64,000 nt of DNA from Clostridia bacterium (lineage in GTDB: Bacteria; Bacillota; Clostridia; Christensenellales; CAG-138). The notes under the pieces are model-generated. The model saw nothing but the letters and a program-made list of their open reading frames with translations. It was not told the origin of the DNA and did not search any database. The position numbers were made by a program, and so were the translations under genes. This document shows, one piece after another, positions 15,568 through 23,972 of this stretch. The stretch is from assembly GCA_017614315.1 (NCBI GenBank), contig JAGACA010000006.1, positions 1-64,000 on the forward strand, in the 5' to 3' direction. How positions within the stretch are numbered: position 1 is the stretch's first letter; the number at the start of each line of letters is the position of its first letter.

Positions 15568-16674
15568 ATGGATAACAAAAAGCTTATCGAGTTGAAACAT
15601 ATCACAAAGGAATACGACGGCGATCTTGCCCTCAACGATATCAACCTCTATATCCGCGACGGCGAGTTTTTGACGCTCCTCGGGCCATCGGGCTGCGGCA
15701 AGACGACGCTCCTCCGCACCATCGCGGGGTTCATCACGCCCACCTCCGGCGAGGTCATCATCGACGGCGTCAACATGAAGGGCGTGCCGCCGTATAAGCG
15801 CCAGGTCAACACCGTTTTCCAGAAATACGCGCTCTTTCCCCATCTCAACGTTTTCGACAACGTCGCGTTCGGCCTCAACATAAAAAAGGTGCCGAAGGAC
15901 GAGATAAAAAGGCGCGTCACCGAGATGCTCGAGCTCGTCAATCTTTCGGGTTATGAAAAGCGCTGGATCGAGCAGCTTTCGGGCGGTCAGCAGCAGCGCG
16001 TCGCGATCGCCCGCGCGCTCGTGAACGAGCCCGAGGTGCTGCTTCTGGACGAGCCCCTCGGCGCATTGGACTTAAAGCTCAGGAAGGGCATGCAGATCGA
16101 GCTCAAGAGGATGCAGCAGAGGCTCGGCATAACGTTCATATACGTCACGCACGATCAGGAGGAAGCCCTCACGATGAGCGACACCATCGTCGTAATGAAC
16201 AAGGGTGTCATCCAGCAGATCGGCAGTCCGACCGACGTGTATAACGAGCCGAAGAACCGCTTCGTCGCAAGGTTCATAGGCGAGAGCAACATCTTCGAAG
16301 GCACCATGGTAAGGGATCTTCTCGTCAGATTCCACGGCATCGATTATGAGTGCGTGGACAAGGGCTTCGGCGAGAACGTCCCCGTCGATATCGTTATACG
16401 CCCGGAGGACGTCGATATCGTCGGCAGGGACGCCGCGCCGCTCAACGGCGTCATTACAAACGTCATATTCATGGGCGTCCACTATGAATTTACAGTCGAC
16501 TGCGACGGGAGCGTCTGGAAGGTGCATTCGACCGATTTCGTCCCCGTGGGCGATACGGTCGGGCTCAGGATACTCCCCGACGCGATCCATATAATGCACC
16601 CCGAGCCCAAGGCGGATATCGACGTTACTTCCGACGCGGAGCCTCTCCCTGAGGAAGCGGAGGACGGCGAGTAA
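15568..16674 (+). CDS. potA: Spermidine/putrescine ABC transporter ATP-binding protein PotA
   Basis: ATPase that powers polyamine import with PotBCD at the inner face of the membrane. The 368 residues show Walker [10 protein letters not shown] (39-47), the signature LSGGQQQR, Walker [12 protein letters not shown], switch histidine in YVTHDQEEA, and a C-terminal TOBE regulatory domain (~280-350). Start ATG at 15568, 24 bp behind the regulator gene with a G-rich site. The acidic C-terminal tail is somewhat longer than usual. Confidence 0.96.
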   Translation: MDNKKLIELKHITKEYDGDLALNDINLYIRDGEFLTLLGPSGCGKTTLLRTIAGFITPTSGEVIIDGVNMKGVPPYKRQVNTVFQKYALFPHLNVFDNVAFGLNIKKVPKDEIKRRVTEMLELVNLSGYEKRWIEQLSGGQQQRVAIARALVNEPEVLLLDEPLGALDLKLRKGMQIELKRMQQRLGITFIYVTHDQEEALTMSDTIVVMNKGVIQQIGSPTDVYNEPKNRFVARFIGESNIFEGTMVRDLLVRFHGIDYECVDKGFGENVPVDIVIRPEDVDIVGRDAAPLNGVITNVIFMGVHYEFTVDCDGSVWKVHSTDFVPVGDTVGLRILPDAIHIMHPEPKADIDVTSDAEPLPEEAEDGE

Positions 16675-17496
16675 ATGAAAAGAACGCGTATCGCATATCC
16701 CTATATTTTCGTATGGATGCCGATATTCATCGTGGCGCCTTTGATCTTCGTCGCCTATTATACCTTCTTCGATAACGGTCAGTTCACGACGGAATTCGTA
16801 AAGCAGGTGTTCTCCGAGGGGACGTATCTTCCCACGTTTTGGAATTCGCTGTGGATCGCGCTCGTTACGACGGCGGTATGCCTTCTAATCGGCTATCCCG
16901 TCAGCTATTTCCTTGCAAATATGAAGAAGAACACCGCCGCGCTCGTGTCGATGCTCTTCATACTTCCCATGTGGATGAATATGCTCCTCCGCACGCTCGC
17001 GTGGAGGATACTGTTAAACGACGGCGGCATAATAGTCACCGTGCTTTCGTGGTTCGGACTCGGGGACGTACAGCTTCTCTATACGCCCGGCGCGGTCGTC
17101 GTCGCCACGATATACGACTTCCTTCCGTTCATGATACTGCCGATTTACACCGTGCTGTCGAAGCTCGACAGATCCCAGGTCGAGGCGGCGAGGGATCTCG
17201 GAGCGAACAGCTTCCAGACTTTCACGCGCGTGGTGCTGCCGCTGTCGATGCCGGGGATCATCTCCGGGATAACCATGGTGTTCGTACCCGCTATGAGCAC
17301 TTTCGCGGTATCCGGCATACTCGGCGGAAAGAGCGTTCTCATGCTCGGTCAGATAATCGAGGAAAAGTTCCAGAGAGGCACGTTCGGCATAGGCTCCACG
17401 CTTTCGCTCGTGCTGCTCGTTCTGGTGCTCATATCCATGGCCGTAATGCGCCGTGTCGATAAGGACAACGCTGCGGAGGGAGGTACCCTCTGGTGA
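16675..17496 (+). CDS. potB: Spermidine/putrescine ABC transporter permease PotB
   Basis: Membrane subunit of 273 residues with six predicted spans, the first at ~12-35. The cytoplasmic EAA loop that docks on the ATPase reads VEAARDLGANSFQTFTRVVL followed by PLSMPGI. Starts at the base after the potA stop codon and overlaps potC by four bases (GTGA), so the subunits are translationally coupled. Confidence 0.95.
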   Translation: MKRTRIAYPYIFVWMPIFIVAPLIFVAYYTFFDNGQFTTEFVKQVFSEGTYLPTFWNSLWIALVTTAVCLLIGYPVSYFLANMKKNTAALVSMLFILPMWMNMLLRTLAWRILLNDGGIIVTVLSWFGLGDVQLLYTPGAVVVATIYDFLPFMILPIYTVLSKLDRSQVEAARDLGANSFQTFTRVVLPLSMPGIISGITMVFVPAMSTFAVSGILGGKSVLMLGQIIEEKFQRGTFGIGSTLSLVLLVLVLISMAVMRRVDKDNAAEGGTLW

Positions 17497-18314
17497 AAAA
17501 GATCGGAAGCTTTTTTAGGGGAGCCTACCTCGGCATAGTGCTGTTCTTCATGTATATGCCGATACTGGTCATGATGACAATGGCGTTCACCGATTCGAGA
17601 TCCGCTTCGCGCTGGAACGGCTTCTCGCTCGGCGCCTTCCGCGAGCTGTTCGAGGACAGCGACGTAAAGGACGCACTGATCGTCACGCTCATCGTCGCCG
17701 TGATCTCCGCGGTCTGCTCGACGGTTATCGGCACCGCGACCGCGATAGGCCTTCATTCGATGAAAAAGAGGCCGAGGTCCTTCGTCGAAACGATCACGCA
17801 GATCCCGATGACCAATCCCGATCTCGTAACGGGCATTTCGATGATGCTGCTCTTTTCGACGATCGGCATAAGCCAGCAGCACGGCATACTTCGCCTGATC
17901 ATCGCGCATATCACGTTCAACCTTCCGTACGTGATATTCTCCGTAATGCCCAAGCTCCGCCAGTCGAGCGACATGCTCTATGAGGCGGCGCTCGACCTCG
18001 GCTGCAGGCCGATAGAGGCGCTGTGGAAGGTCGTCATACCGGACATAATGCCCGGCATAGTCTCCGGCGCGCTCCTCGCCTTCACGCTCAGCCTTGACGA
18101 TTTCGTCATAAGCTACTTTACGGGCGGCTCGGCGAACAACCTATCCATGCTGATCTACTCGCGGACGAAGCGCGGCGTCGGAACGGAGTTCTGCGCGCTG
18201 TCGCTCATAATGTTCGCGGTCGTCGGGATACTCCTTCTCGTGATCAACCTCCGCTCTATACGGCAGGAGAAGGAAGCCGCCGCGCAGAATAAAAAAGTGA
18301 TGAGAAAATCCTGA
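17493..18314 (+). CDS. potC: Spermidine/putrescine ABC transporter permease PotC
   Basis: Second membrane subunit, 273 residues, six predicted spans. The EAA loop is YEAALDLGCRPIEALWKVVI followed by PDIMPGI, and FTLSLDDFVISYFTGG is a conserved PotC segment. GTG start at 17493 inside the last codons of potB. Basic C-terminal tail. Confidence 0.95.
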   Translation: MKKIGSFFRGAYLGIVLFFMYMPILVMMTMAFTDSRSASRWNGFSLGAFRELFEDSDVKDALIVTLIVAVISAVCSTVIGTATAIGLHSMKKRPRSFVETITQIPMTNPDLVTGISMMLLFSTIGISQQHGILRLIIAHITFNLPYVIFSVMPKLRQSSDMLYEAALDLGCRPIEALWKVVIPDIMPGIVSGALLAFTLSLDDFVISYFTGGSANNLSMLIYSRTKRGVGTEFCALSLIMFAVVGILLLVINLRSIRQEKEAAAQNKKVMRKS

Positions 18315-18344
18315 CCTTTGTCAATAACCGAAAGGAATGATAAT

Positions 18345-19397
18345 ATGAAAAAGTACGTTTCAGCGATCCTTGCAGCATTGTTCGTTCTGACCTTGCTCCC
18401 TTTGACGCTCGTCGGATGTACGAATAACAAGACGATCAATATCTTAAACTGGGGCGATTACCTCGATAAGGACGTCAAGAACGAGTTCAAAAGGCGCACG
18501 GGCATCACCATCAAGGAGACCAACGTCACCAGCAACGAGGATATGCTCATAAAGCTCGAGCAGGAGGACTGCCCGTTCGACCTCTGCACGCCGTCCGATT
18601 ATGCCATCGAAAGGCTCATAAAGGGCGGTTGGCTTGCCGAGATCGATTATAACAATATCCCCAACATCGTCAATATCGACGAGTATTACAGGAATCTTCC
18701 TTTCGATCCCGAAAACAAATACTCCGTTCCCTATACATGGGGCGTGCTCGGCGTGCTCTATAACAAGACGATGGTCGACGAGGCCGATCTCGGCGGCTGG
18801 GATATCCTCTGGAACGAAAAATACGCCGGCAAGATCTATATGTACGACAGCATCCGCGATACCATGGCGGTCGCCCTCGGCTACTGCGGCTACTCCATCA
18901 ACTCCACCGATCCCGACGAGCTGAGGGCTGCGGCGGACGCGCTAATCGCCCAGAGGGGCCTCGTAAAGGCATGGTGCACCGACGATATCAAGGATAACAT
19001 GATCGACGGCACGGGCGCGCTCGCGGTCGTCTATTCCGGCGACGCAGTGTGGTGCACCGATCCCGAGGAGGGGAATACCGATCTCGATTTCTTCTTCCCG
19101 GAGGGCAGCAACCTTTATTTCGACAGCATGGTGATCCCCAAGAATTCCAAAAAGAAGGAGATGGCGGAGCAGTTTATCAACTTCCTTTTGGAGCCGGAGA
19201 TCGCCGCGAAGAATACCGAATACATCGGCTATTCCACCCCGAATAAAGAAGTCATGGCGCTCCTCGGCGAGGAGTGGGAGAACAATCACATATTCAACAT
19301 TCCCCAGGAAGCGCTCGCCACGCTCGAGATCTACCGCGATCTCGGCGAAAACATAAAGCTCTACGAGGCGGAATGGGACAGGGTGAACATCCGCTGA
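18345..19397 (+). CDS. potD: Spermidine/putrescine-binding lipoprotein PotD
   Basis: Extracellular polyamine-binding protein of 350 residues, tethered by a lipid. Signal peptide with lipobox LTLVGC, then ILNWGDYLDKDVKNEFKRR (family start), DLCTPSDYAIERLIKG, YSVPYTWGVLGVLYNK and AVVYSGDAVW near the ligand cleft. The start at 18345 follows AAAGGAATG; an upstream codon at 18318 is less likely. Last gene of the operon, followed by a terminator. Confidence 0.95.
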   Translation: MKKYVSAILAALFVLTLLPLTLVGCTNNKTINILNWGDYLDKDVKNEFKRRTGITIKETNVTSNEDMLIKLEQEDCPFDLCTPSDYAIERLIKGGWLAEIDYNNIPNIVNIDEYYRNLPFDPENKYSVPYTWGVLGVLYNKTMVDEADLGGWDILWNEKYAGKIYMYDSIRDTMAVALGYCGYSINSTDPDELRAAADALIAQRGLVKAWCTDDIKDNMIDGTGALAVVYSGDAVWCTDPEEGNTDLDFFFPEGSNLYFDSMVIPKNSKKKEMAEQFINFLLEPEIAAKNTEYIGYSTPNKEVMALLGEEWENNHIFNIPQEALATLEIYRDLGENIKLYEAEWDRVNIR

Positions 19398-19420
19398 CGG
19401 ACGAAACGCAAGTAAGGACA

Positions 19421-19463
19421 ACGGTCCCGGAAACAGGCGAAAGCCCATTTCCGGGACCGTTTG
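19421..19463 (+). terminator. Terminator of the pot operon
   Basis: 13-bp stem ACGGTCCCGGAAA/TTTCCGGGACCGT, inner GGC/GCC, then TTTG. Confidence 0.75.
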
Positions 19464-19489
19464 CATATCGGCGCGTTTTCTGCTATAAT
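19461..19489 (+). promoter_or_regulatory. Promoter of the ddl-murF-patatin operon
   Basis: TTGCAT (19461-19466), 17 bp, TATAAT (19484-19489), with a second TATAAT immediately after (19490-19495). Confidence 0.65.
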
Positions 19490-19530
19490 TATAATGGTTT
19501 AATACGGAGAAAGGATATCCTGTCCATATA

Positions 19531-20580
19531 ATGAAGATTGCAGTTTTATGCGGCGGCATCAGCCCCGAAAGGGACGTTTCGCTTTCGACCGGCTCGCAGG
19601 TCGCCATGGCTCTTAAAAAGAAGGGGCACAGCGTCGCCCTTATCGATTCGGCGGCGGACTATCCCGACGGATTCGACGCCCTTTTCACTGCCGAAGCCCG
19701 CGGAGCGGGTACCGGCATAGGCGAATCCGCCCCGGATATCTCCTCGCTGCTGACGCGCGGGGGTTATTTCGGGAAAAACGTCGTGGAGATTTTGAAGAGC
19801 GCCGACATCGTCTTCAACGCCATGCACGGCGCGGCGGGCGAGGACGGCACCCTGCAGGCATCGCTCGACCTCATGGGCATAAAGTACACGGGCTCCGGCG
19901 CGAAGGGCTGCTCCGTCAGCATGGATAAGACCGTTACGAAGCGCATGCTCGCTCCGGTCAAAAACGTCAGGATGCCCCGCGGCATACACGTCATGCGCGA
20001 TGAGTTCGGACTCGATCCCCAAAATACGCTCAAAACGGTAATAACGGAGGTCGGCCTGCCCCTCGTCGTGAAGCCCGCCTGCGGCGGATCGTCGGTCGGC
20101 GTTTCGATAGTAAACGACGCGGCGGAGCTCAAAAAGGCTTTCGAGCTTTCGCTCTCATACGAGCCCAAGGCCGTCGTCGAGGAGTTCGTCGACGGACGCG
20201 AGTTCTCCTGCGGCGTGCTCGGCGATACGGCTCTCCCGCCCATAGAGATAAAGCCGAGATCCGGCTTCTATGACTACCGCAACAAGTATCAGCAGGGGCT
20301 TACAGAGGAGATATGCCCGGCGCACATCTCCGAAAGGGCGGCGAACGAAATGAAGCTCGCCGCGCTCACCGTTCATCGCGAGCTCGGGCTTTCCGCCTAC
20401 TCGAGGACGGATTTCAGGATGACCTCGGACGGCGTGATATACGCGCTCGAGGCGAACACCCTTCCCGGCATGACCGCGATGAGCCTCATCCCGCAGGAGG
20501 CGGCCGCCGTCGGCATAGGCTTCGGCGAGCTGTGCGAGACTATAATTGCCGAAAGCCTTAAAAAGTATGATAAAGCTTGA
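19531..20580 (+). CDS. ddl: D-alanine-D-alanine ligase
   Basis: ATP-grasp enzyme joining two D-alanines for peptidoglycan precursors. The 349 residues show the N-terminal GGISPERDVSLSTG, NAMHGAAGEDGTLQ near 92, the ATP-grasp core (PLVVKPACGGSSVGVSIV), EEFVDGREFSCGVLG and the metal/substrate site ALEANTLPGMTAMSLIPQEA. The ribosome site GGAGAAAGG is unusually far (about 17 nt) from the ATG, yet no internal start fits the conserved N-terminus. Overlaps murF by 14 bases. Confidence 0.95.
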   Translation: MKIAVLCGGISPERDVSLSTGSQVAMALKKKGHSVALIDSAADYPDGFDALFTAEARGAGTGIGESAPDISSLLTRGGYFGKNVVEILKSADIVFNAMHGAAGEDGTLQASLDLMGIKYTGSGAKGCSVSMDKTVTKRMLAPVKNVRMPRGIHVMRDEFGLDPQNTLKTVITEVGLPLVVKPACGGSSVGVSIVNDAAELKKAFELSLSYEPKAVVEEFVDGREFSCGVLGDTALPPIEIKPRSGFYDYRNKYQQGLTEEICPAHISERAANEMKLAALTVHRELGLSAYSRTDFRMTSDGVIYALEANTLPGMTAMSLIPQEAAAVGIGFGELCETIIAESLKKYDKA

Positions 20581-21928
20581 CCTTAATGAAATCACCAAAG
20601 CCACGGGCGGAAGGGCGAACGGCCCCCTGCCCGAAGGAAATATCGAAAGCATGATCACCGACAGCCGCCTCGCGGCGGACGGTGCGGTCTTCATCGCGCT
20701 CAAGGGCGAGCGCGCGGACGGCCACAGCTTCGTAAAGGGACTCGAGGGACGCATACTCGCCGCCGTCGTCGAGCGCGAGGTCGACGCTTCTGTGCCGCAG
20801 ATCGTCGTACCGTCGACGTTCCGCGCAGTGGGCGATATCGGCTCGTACATAAGGGAAAAGAGCGGAGTCACGGTCATCGGCATTACCGGCTCGGTCGGCA
20901 AAACGAGCGTGAAGGAGCTTACGGCATCCGTGATCTCGCAGAAGTACAATACGCTCAAGACAGAGAAAAACCACAACAACGAGCTCGGGCTCCCGATGAC
21001 GCTCTTCAGGCTAACCGAGGAGCATGAGGCGGCGGTGCTCGAAATGGGGATAAGCTATTTCGGCGAGATGACGCGGCTTTCTGCGGTCGCGCGTCCCGAT
21101 ATGGCCGTATTCACGAATATCGAGAACGTCCATACCGAGAACCTGATCGACCGCGACGGCGTCTTGAGGGCGAAGACCGAGCTTGTCGCCAACATGCGCG
21201 GCACGCTCGGAGGCGTGCTGATACTGAACGGCGAGGACGACAAGCTTTTGAACTATGCCGTTCCCGAAGGCCGCCGCGCCGTTTATTACGGCTTTGACAG
21301 GCGCTTTTTCGCCCATGCGGACGGCATCGTCCCGCACGGGATCGAGAGCACCGATTTCATACTGCATCTCGGCGAGGAAGCGATCCCCGTATGCCTTCCC
21401 GCGTCGGGGAAGCACATGGTGCTGAACAGCCTTGCCGCCGCGGCGGCAGGGCACGAGATGGGGCTCGAGCTCCCCGAGATAAAGCGCGGGCTCGAAAGCT
21501 TCGTTCCCGTAGAGGGGCGCATGACGAAGCTGAGCTTTAACGGCGCTTCCGTTATCAACGATTGCTACAACGCGAGCCCGACCTCCATGGCGGCGAGCCT
21601 CAACGTGCTTGCCGGCGCGTCAGGCAGGAAGCTCGCTCTCCTCGGCGATATGCTCGAGCTGGGCGAGAGGACGGAGGAGCTCCACCGCGGGATAGGCAGG
21701 CTCTGCGCCGAGCTCGGGCTCGATATGCTCCTGACGGTCGGCGGTCTTGCGGGTCACATCGCATCCGCCGCGAGGGAGTACGGGCTTGAAAACGTGCGCG
21801 AGGTATCGAAGGAAGAGGCCGCGCGGATACTGAAGGACGAACTCAAACCGGGCGACACCCTCCTCGTCAAGGCGTCGAGGGGCATGGCGCTCGAAACGGT
21901 CATAAAGGCCGTTACCGGAGACCGATAA
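20567..21928 (+). CDS. murF: UDP-N-acetylmuramoyl-tripeptide-D-alanyl-D-alanine ligase
   Basis: Adds the D-Ala-D-Ala made by the preceding ligase to the UDP-MurNAc-tripeptide. The 453 residues include the Mur ligase N-terminal domain (TDSRLAADGAVFIALKGERA), the P-loop GITGSVGKTS (105-114), NHNNELGLP, LEMGISYFGEM, and the C-terminal domain with INDCYNASPTSMAASLNVL. The start MIKLDL lies inside ddl. The pair is an assembly unit for the peptidoglycan stem peptide. Confidence 0.95.
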   Translation: MIKLDLNEITKATGGRANGPLPEGNIESMITDSRLAADGAVFIALKGERADGHSFVKGLEGRILAAVVEREVDASVPQIVVPSTFRAVGDIGSYIREKSGVTVIGITGSVGKTSVKELTASVISQKYNTLKTEKNHNNELGLPMTLFRLTEEHEAAVLEMGISYFGEMTRLSAVARPDMAVFTNIENVHTENLIDRDGVLRAKTELVANMRGTLGGVLILNGEDDKLLNYAVPEGRRAVYYGFDRRFFAHADGIVPHGIESTDFILHLGEEAIPVCLPASGKHMVLNSLAAAAAGHEMGLELPEIKRGLESFVPVEGRMTKLSFNGASVINDCYNASPTSMAASLNVLAGASGRKLALLGDMLELGERTEELHRGIGRLCAELGLDMLLTVGGLAGHIASAAREYGLENVREVSKEEAARILKDELKPGDTLLVKASRGMALETVIKAVTGDR

Positions 21929-21929
21929 T

Positions 21930-23066
21930 ATGGAAAAGCGATTCGATACCGAAAAGACATATGCTCTCGCGCTCGGAGGCGGGGGAGCGAAGGGCGGCTA
22001 CGAGATCGGCGCGGTCAAGGCGCTGATCGAGGAAGGCCTTGTTTATAACGCCGTCAGCGGCACGTCCGTCGGCGCACTCAACGGCGCGCTCCTTACCATG
22101 CGCGATCTCGACAAGGCCGAGGAGCTTTGGAAAAACATCAGGTATTCGCAGGTCATGGACGTCGACGACGCCGAGATGAGCCGCGTATTCGAAAAGGATC
22201 TTACCGCCCGCGAACTGCGCCCGCTTCTGAAACGCGCCCTCGATATAATGAAGGGCGGCGGCTTCGATGTGACGCCGCTTCGCGGCCTTCTGAAACAGTA
22301 CGTCGATCCCAAAAGGATAAAGGGCTCGGACGTCGATTTCGTCGCCGTGACGTACTCCTTAACCGATAAAAAAGAATTCGTCGCCGACGTGCGCGCGCTG
22401 CCAGAGGATGAGATCTGCGACATACTCCTCGCGAGCGCCTATTTCCCTGCGTTCAAGAACGAGCCGCTGATCGGCGGCAAGCGCTTCACCGACGGCGGCG
22501 TATCGGACGTTCTGCCCATAACCCCGCTGATCGACCGCGGGTACAGGAGCATCATCGCGATAAAGCTTTCGGGCGGTCTCGGCAGGGAACGCTACATTAG
22601 GCCGCGCAAGGATCTCGACCTCATCTACATCGCTCCGAAGCGCAGGCTCGGCAACACGCTCAATTTCTCGAAGGAGCAGTCGAATTACAACCTCTCCCTC
22701 GGCTATTACGACGCAAAGCGCATGGTTTGGGGACTTTACGGGGATTACTATTACCTCGAACGCACCATGACCGAAAGACAGGCGTACAGGGAGCTCATGG
22801 ATCTAATCGCGGTCGAAACAAAGTCCGAGGACGAAACCGTGTCTTTAAGGACAGTGCATGAGAGCATCATACCGAGGCTCGCCAGGGAGCACGGCGCGGA
22901 CGGCGATTATTACGACGTGCTGATAAGCTATCTCGAGCATACCGGCGAGGTGTTCGGGATACCGGAGTTCCGCATAATCAAGGATACCGAGCTTCTCTCG
23001 GAGGTCGGGGACGAGCTTAAAAAACGCGGCGTCTCGACCATCGCCCCAAGGGCGTTCAAGTCATAA
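21930..23066 (+). CDS. Patatin-like phospholipase family protein
   Basis: Predicted serine lipase or acyl hydrolase of 378 residues. Oxyanion loop GGGGAKGG (16-23), nucleophile Ser46 in SGTSVGAL, catalytic Asp188 in the FTDGG motif; these three elements define the patatin fold. The C-terminal ~170 residues are a family extension with no known domain. No signal peptide. It starts one base after the murF stop, so it is co-transcribed with the cell-wall genes, but a direct wall role is not established. Confidence 0.9.
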   Translation: MEKRFDTEKTYALALGGGGAKGGYEIGAVKALIEEGLVYNAVSGTSVGALNGALLTMRDLDKAEELWKNIRYSQVMDVDDAEMSRVFEKDLTARELRPLLKRALDIMKGGGFDVTPLRGLLKQYVDPKRIKGSDVDFVAVTYSLTDKKEFVADVRALPEDEICDILLASAYFPAFKNEPLIGGKRFTDGGVSDVLPITPLIDRGYRSIIAIKLSGGLGRERYIRPRKDLDLIYIAPKRRLGNTLNFSKEQSNYNLSLGYYDAKRMVWGLYGDYYYLERTMTERQAYRELMDLIAVETKSEDETVSLRTVHESIIPRLAREHGADGDYYDVLISYLEHTGEVFGIPEFRIIKDTELLSEVGDELKKRGVSTIAPRAFKS

Positions 23067-23079
23067 GAGAACCAAATCG

Positions 23080-23113
23080 AAACGGGGATCCGGATCATTC
23101 CGAATCCCCGTTT
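23080..23113. terminator. Bidirectional terminator overlapping the amidase stop codon
   Basis: AAACGGGGAT...ATCCCCGTTT with an inner CGGA/TCCG; it serves the convergent patatin and amidase genes, and the amidase stop codon (23095-23097) lies within the loop side. Confidence 0.7.
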
Positions 23114-23850
23114 ATTGTTCGTGCAATATAGCTCGCGATCCCCTCTGCAACGCCGCGCGCGAGCAGCCTTTGGTATTCCTCCGAAATAAGCTTCATCTCG
23201 TCGTCGGCGTTCGACAGGAAGCCGCATTCGACAAGTATGCTCGGAACGGCCGGCACCCTGAGAACGAAAAGATCCTCGGGATTCGAAGGCCTCGGCTGAC
23301 GGCCGATCGCGTCGCACAGGCATTTTATCACGCAGTCGGCAAGCGCCTTTCCCTCAGATGAGCCTTTCATGTAAAACACCATCGGCCCCGATACGGTCCT
23401 GTCGCGGAACTTGTTCATGTGTACGCTCACGACAAGGTCGACGTTTTCAAGCTGCATTATCTCCTTCCTGCGGGTCATGTCTTCGGCCTTAGTATCCCCG
23501 AGCGCGTTTTCGTCCGTCCTCGTCATAACGACGTAAAAGCCGAGCTTCGTCAGCTCGTCCGCAAGGAGCTTCGCGACCTTAAGGTTCAGCTCTGCCTCGA
23601 CCGCGCCGGTCTTCGATCCGACCGCGCCGCCGTCGGATCCGCCGTGCCCCGGATCGATGACGATGACCTTCGCGGAGGCGGGTATCGCCTCGAAAGTCGT
23701 ATCCGCCGCGCCGTCATACGGAGCGGTCATCGCGGCGATGTCCTTCGAGCCCGTGAGCCCGATCCACGCGAGGCCGACGGCTCCCATAAGCACGAGCAAA
23801 GAGAGAGCTATGTCCGTCATTTTCTTAATATCCATCTTCTTTTTTCGCAT
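23095..23850 (-). CDS. N-acetylmuramoyl-L-alanine amidase, CwlD-like
   Basis: Zinc amidase cutting the bond between MurNAc and the stem peptide, acting outside the membrane. The 251 residues have a basic N-terminus and one membrane anchor (~13-33), then an Amidase_3 domain with zinc ligands in VIVIDPGHGGSDGGAVG (His69), a Glu in GAVEAELNLKVA and His in VSVHMNKF; VPSILVECGFLSN contains the second catalytic Glu. Length and anchor match CwlD of spore formers, but sporulation in this organism is not shown. Start at 23850 after AAGGAAGG. Confidence 0.9.
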   Translation of the reverse strand: MRKKKMDIKKMTDIALSLLVLMGAVGLAWIGLTGSKDIAAMTAPYDGAADTTFEAIPASAKVIVIDPGHGGSDGGAVGSKTGAVEAELNLKVAKLLADELTKLGFYVVMTRTDENALGDTKAEDMTRRKEIMQLENVDLVVSVHMNKFRDRTVSGPMVFYMKGSSEGKALADCVIKCLCDAIGRQPRPSNPEDLFVLRVPAVPSILVECGFLSNADDEMKLISEEYQRLLARGVAEGIASYIARTINGDSE

Positions 23851-23928
23851 GCCGTACGCCTTCCTTTCAATAAACCATACGGCGCGAAAGGAGAGGATAT
23901 GCTTTTTATTCATAAGCTCTTTGACGGC

Positions 23929-23960
23929 AAAAAAACGCCGCTTCGGCCGAAGCGGCGTTT
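23929..23960 (-). terminator. Terminator of the marR-ABC operon
   Basis: Perfect palindrome CGCCGCTTCGG/CCGAAGCGGCG with a T7 run on the minus strand (complement of A29-A35). Confidence 0.85.
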
Positions 23961-23972
23961 TAATGATGTTTA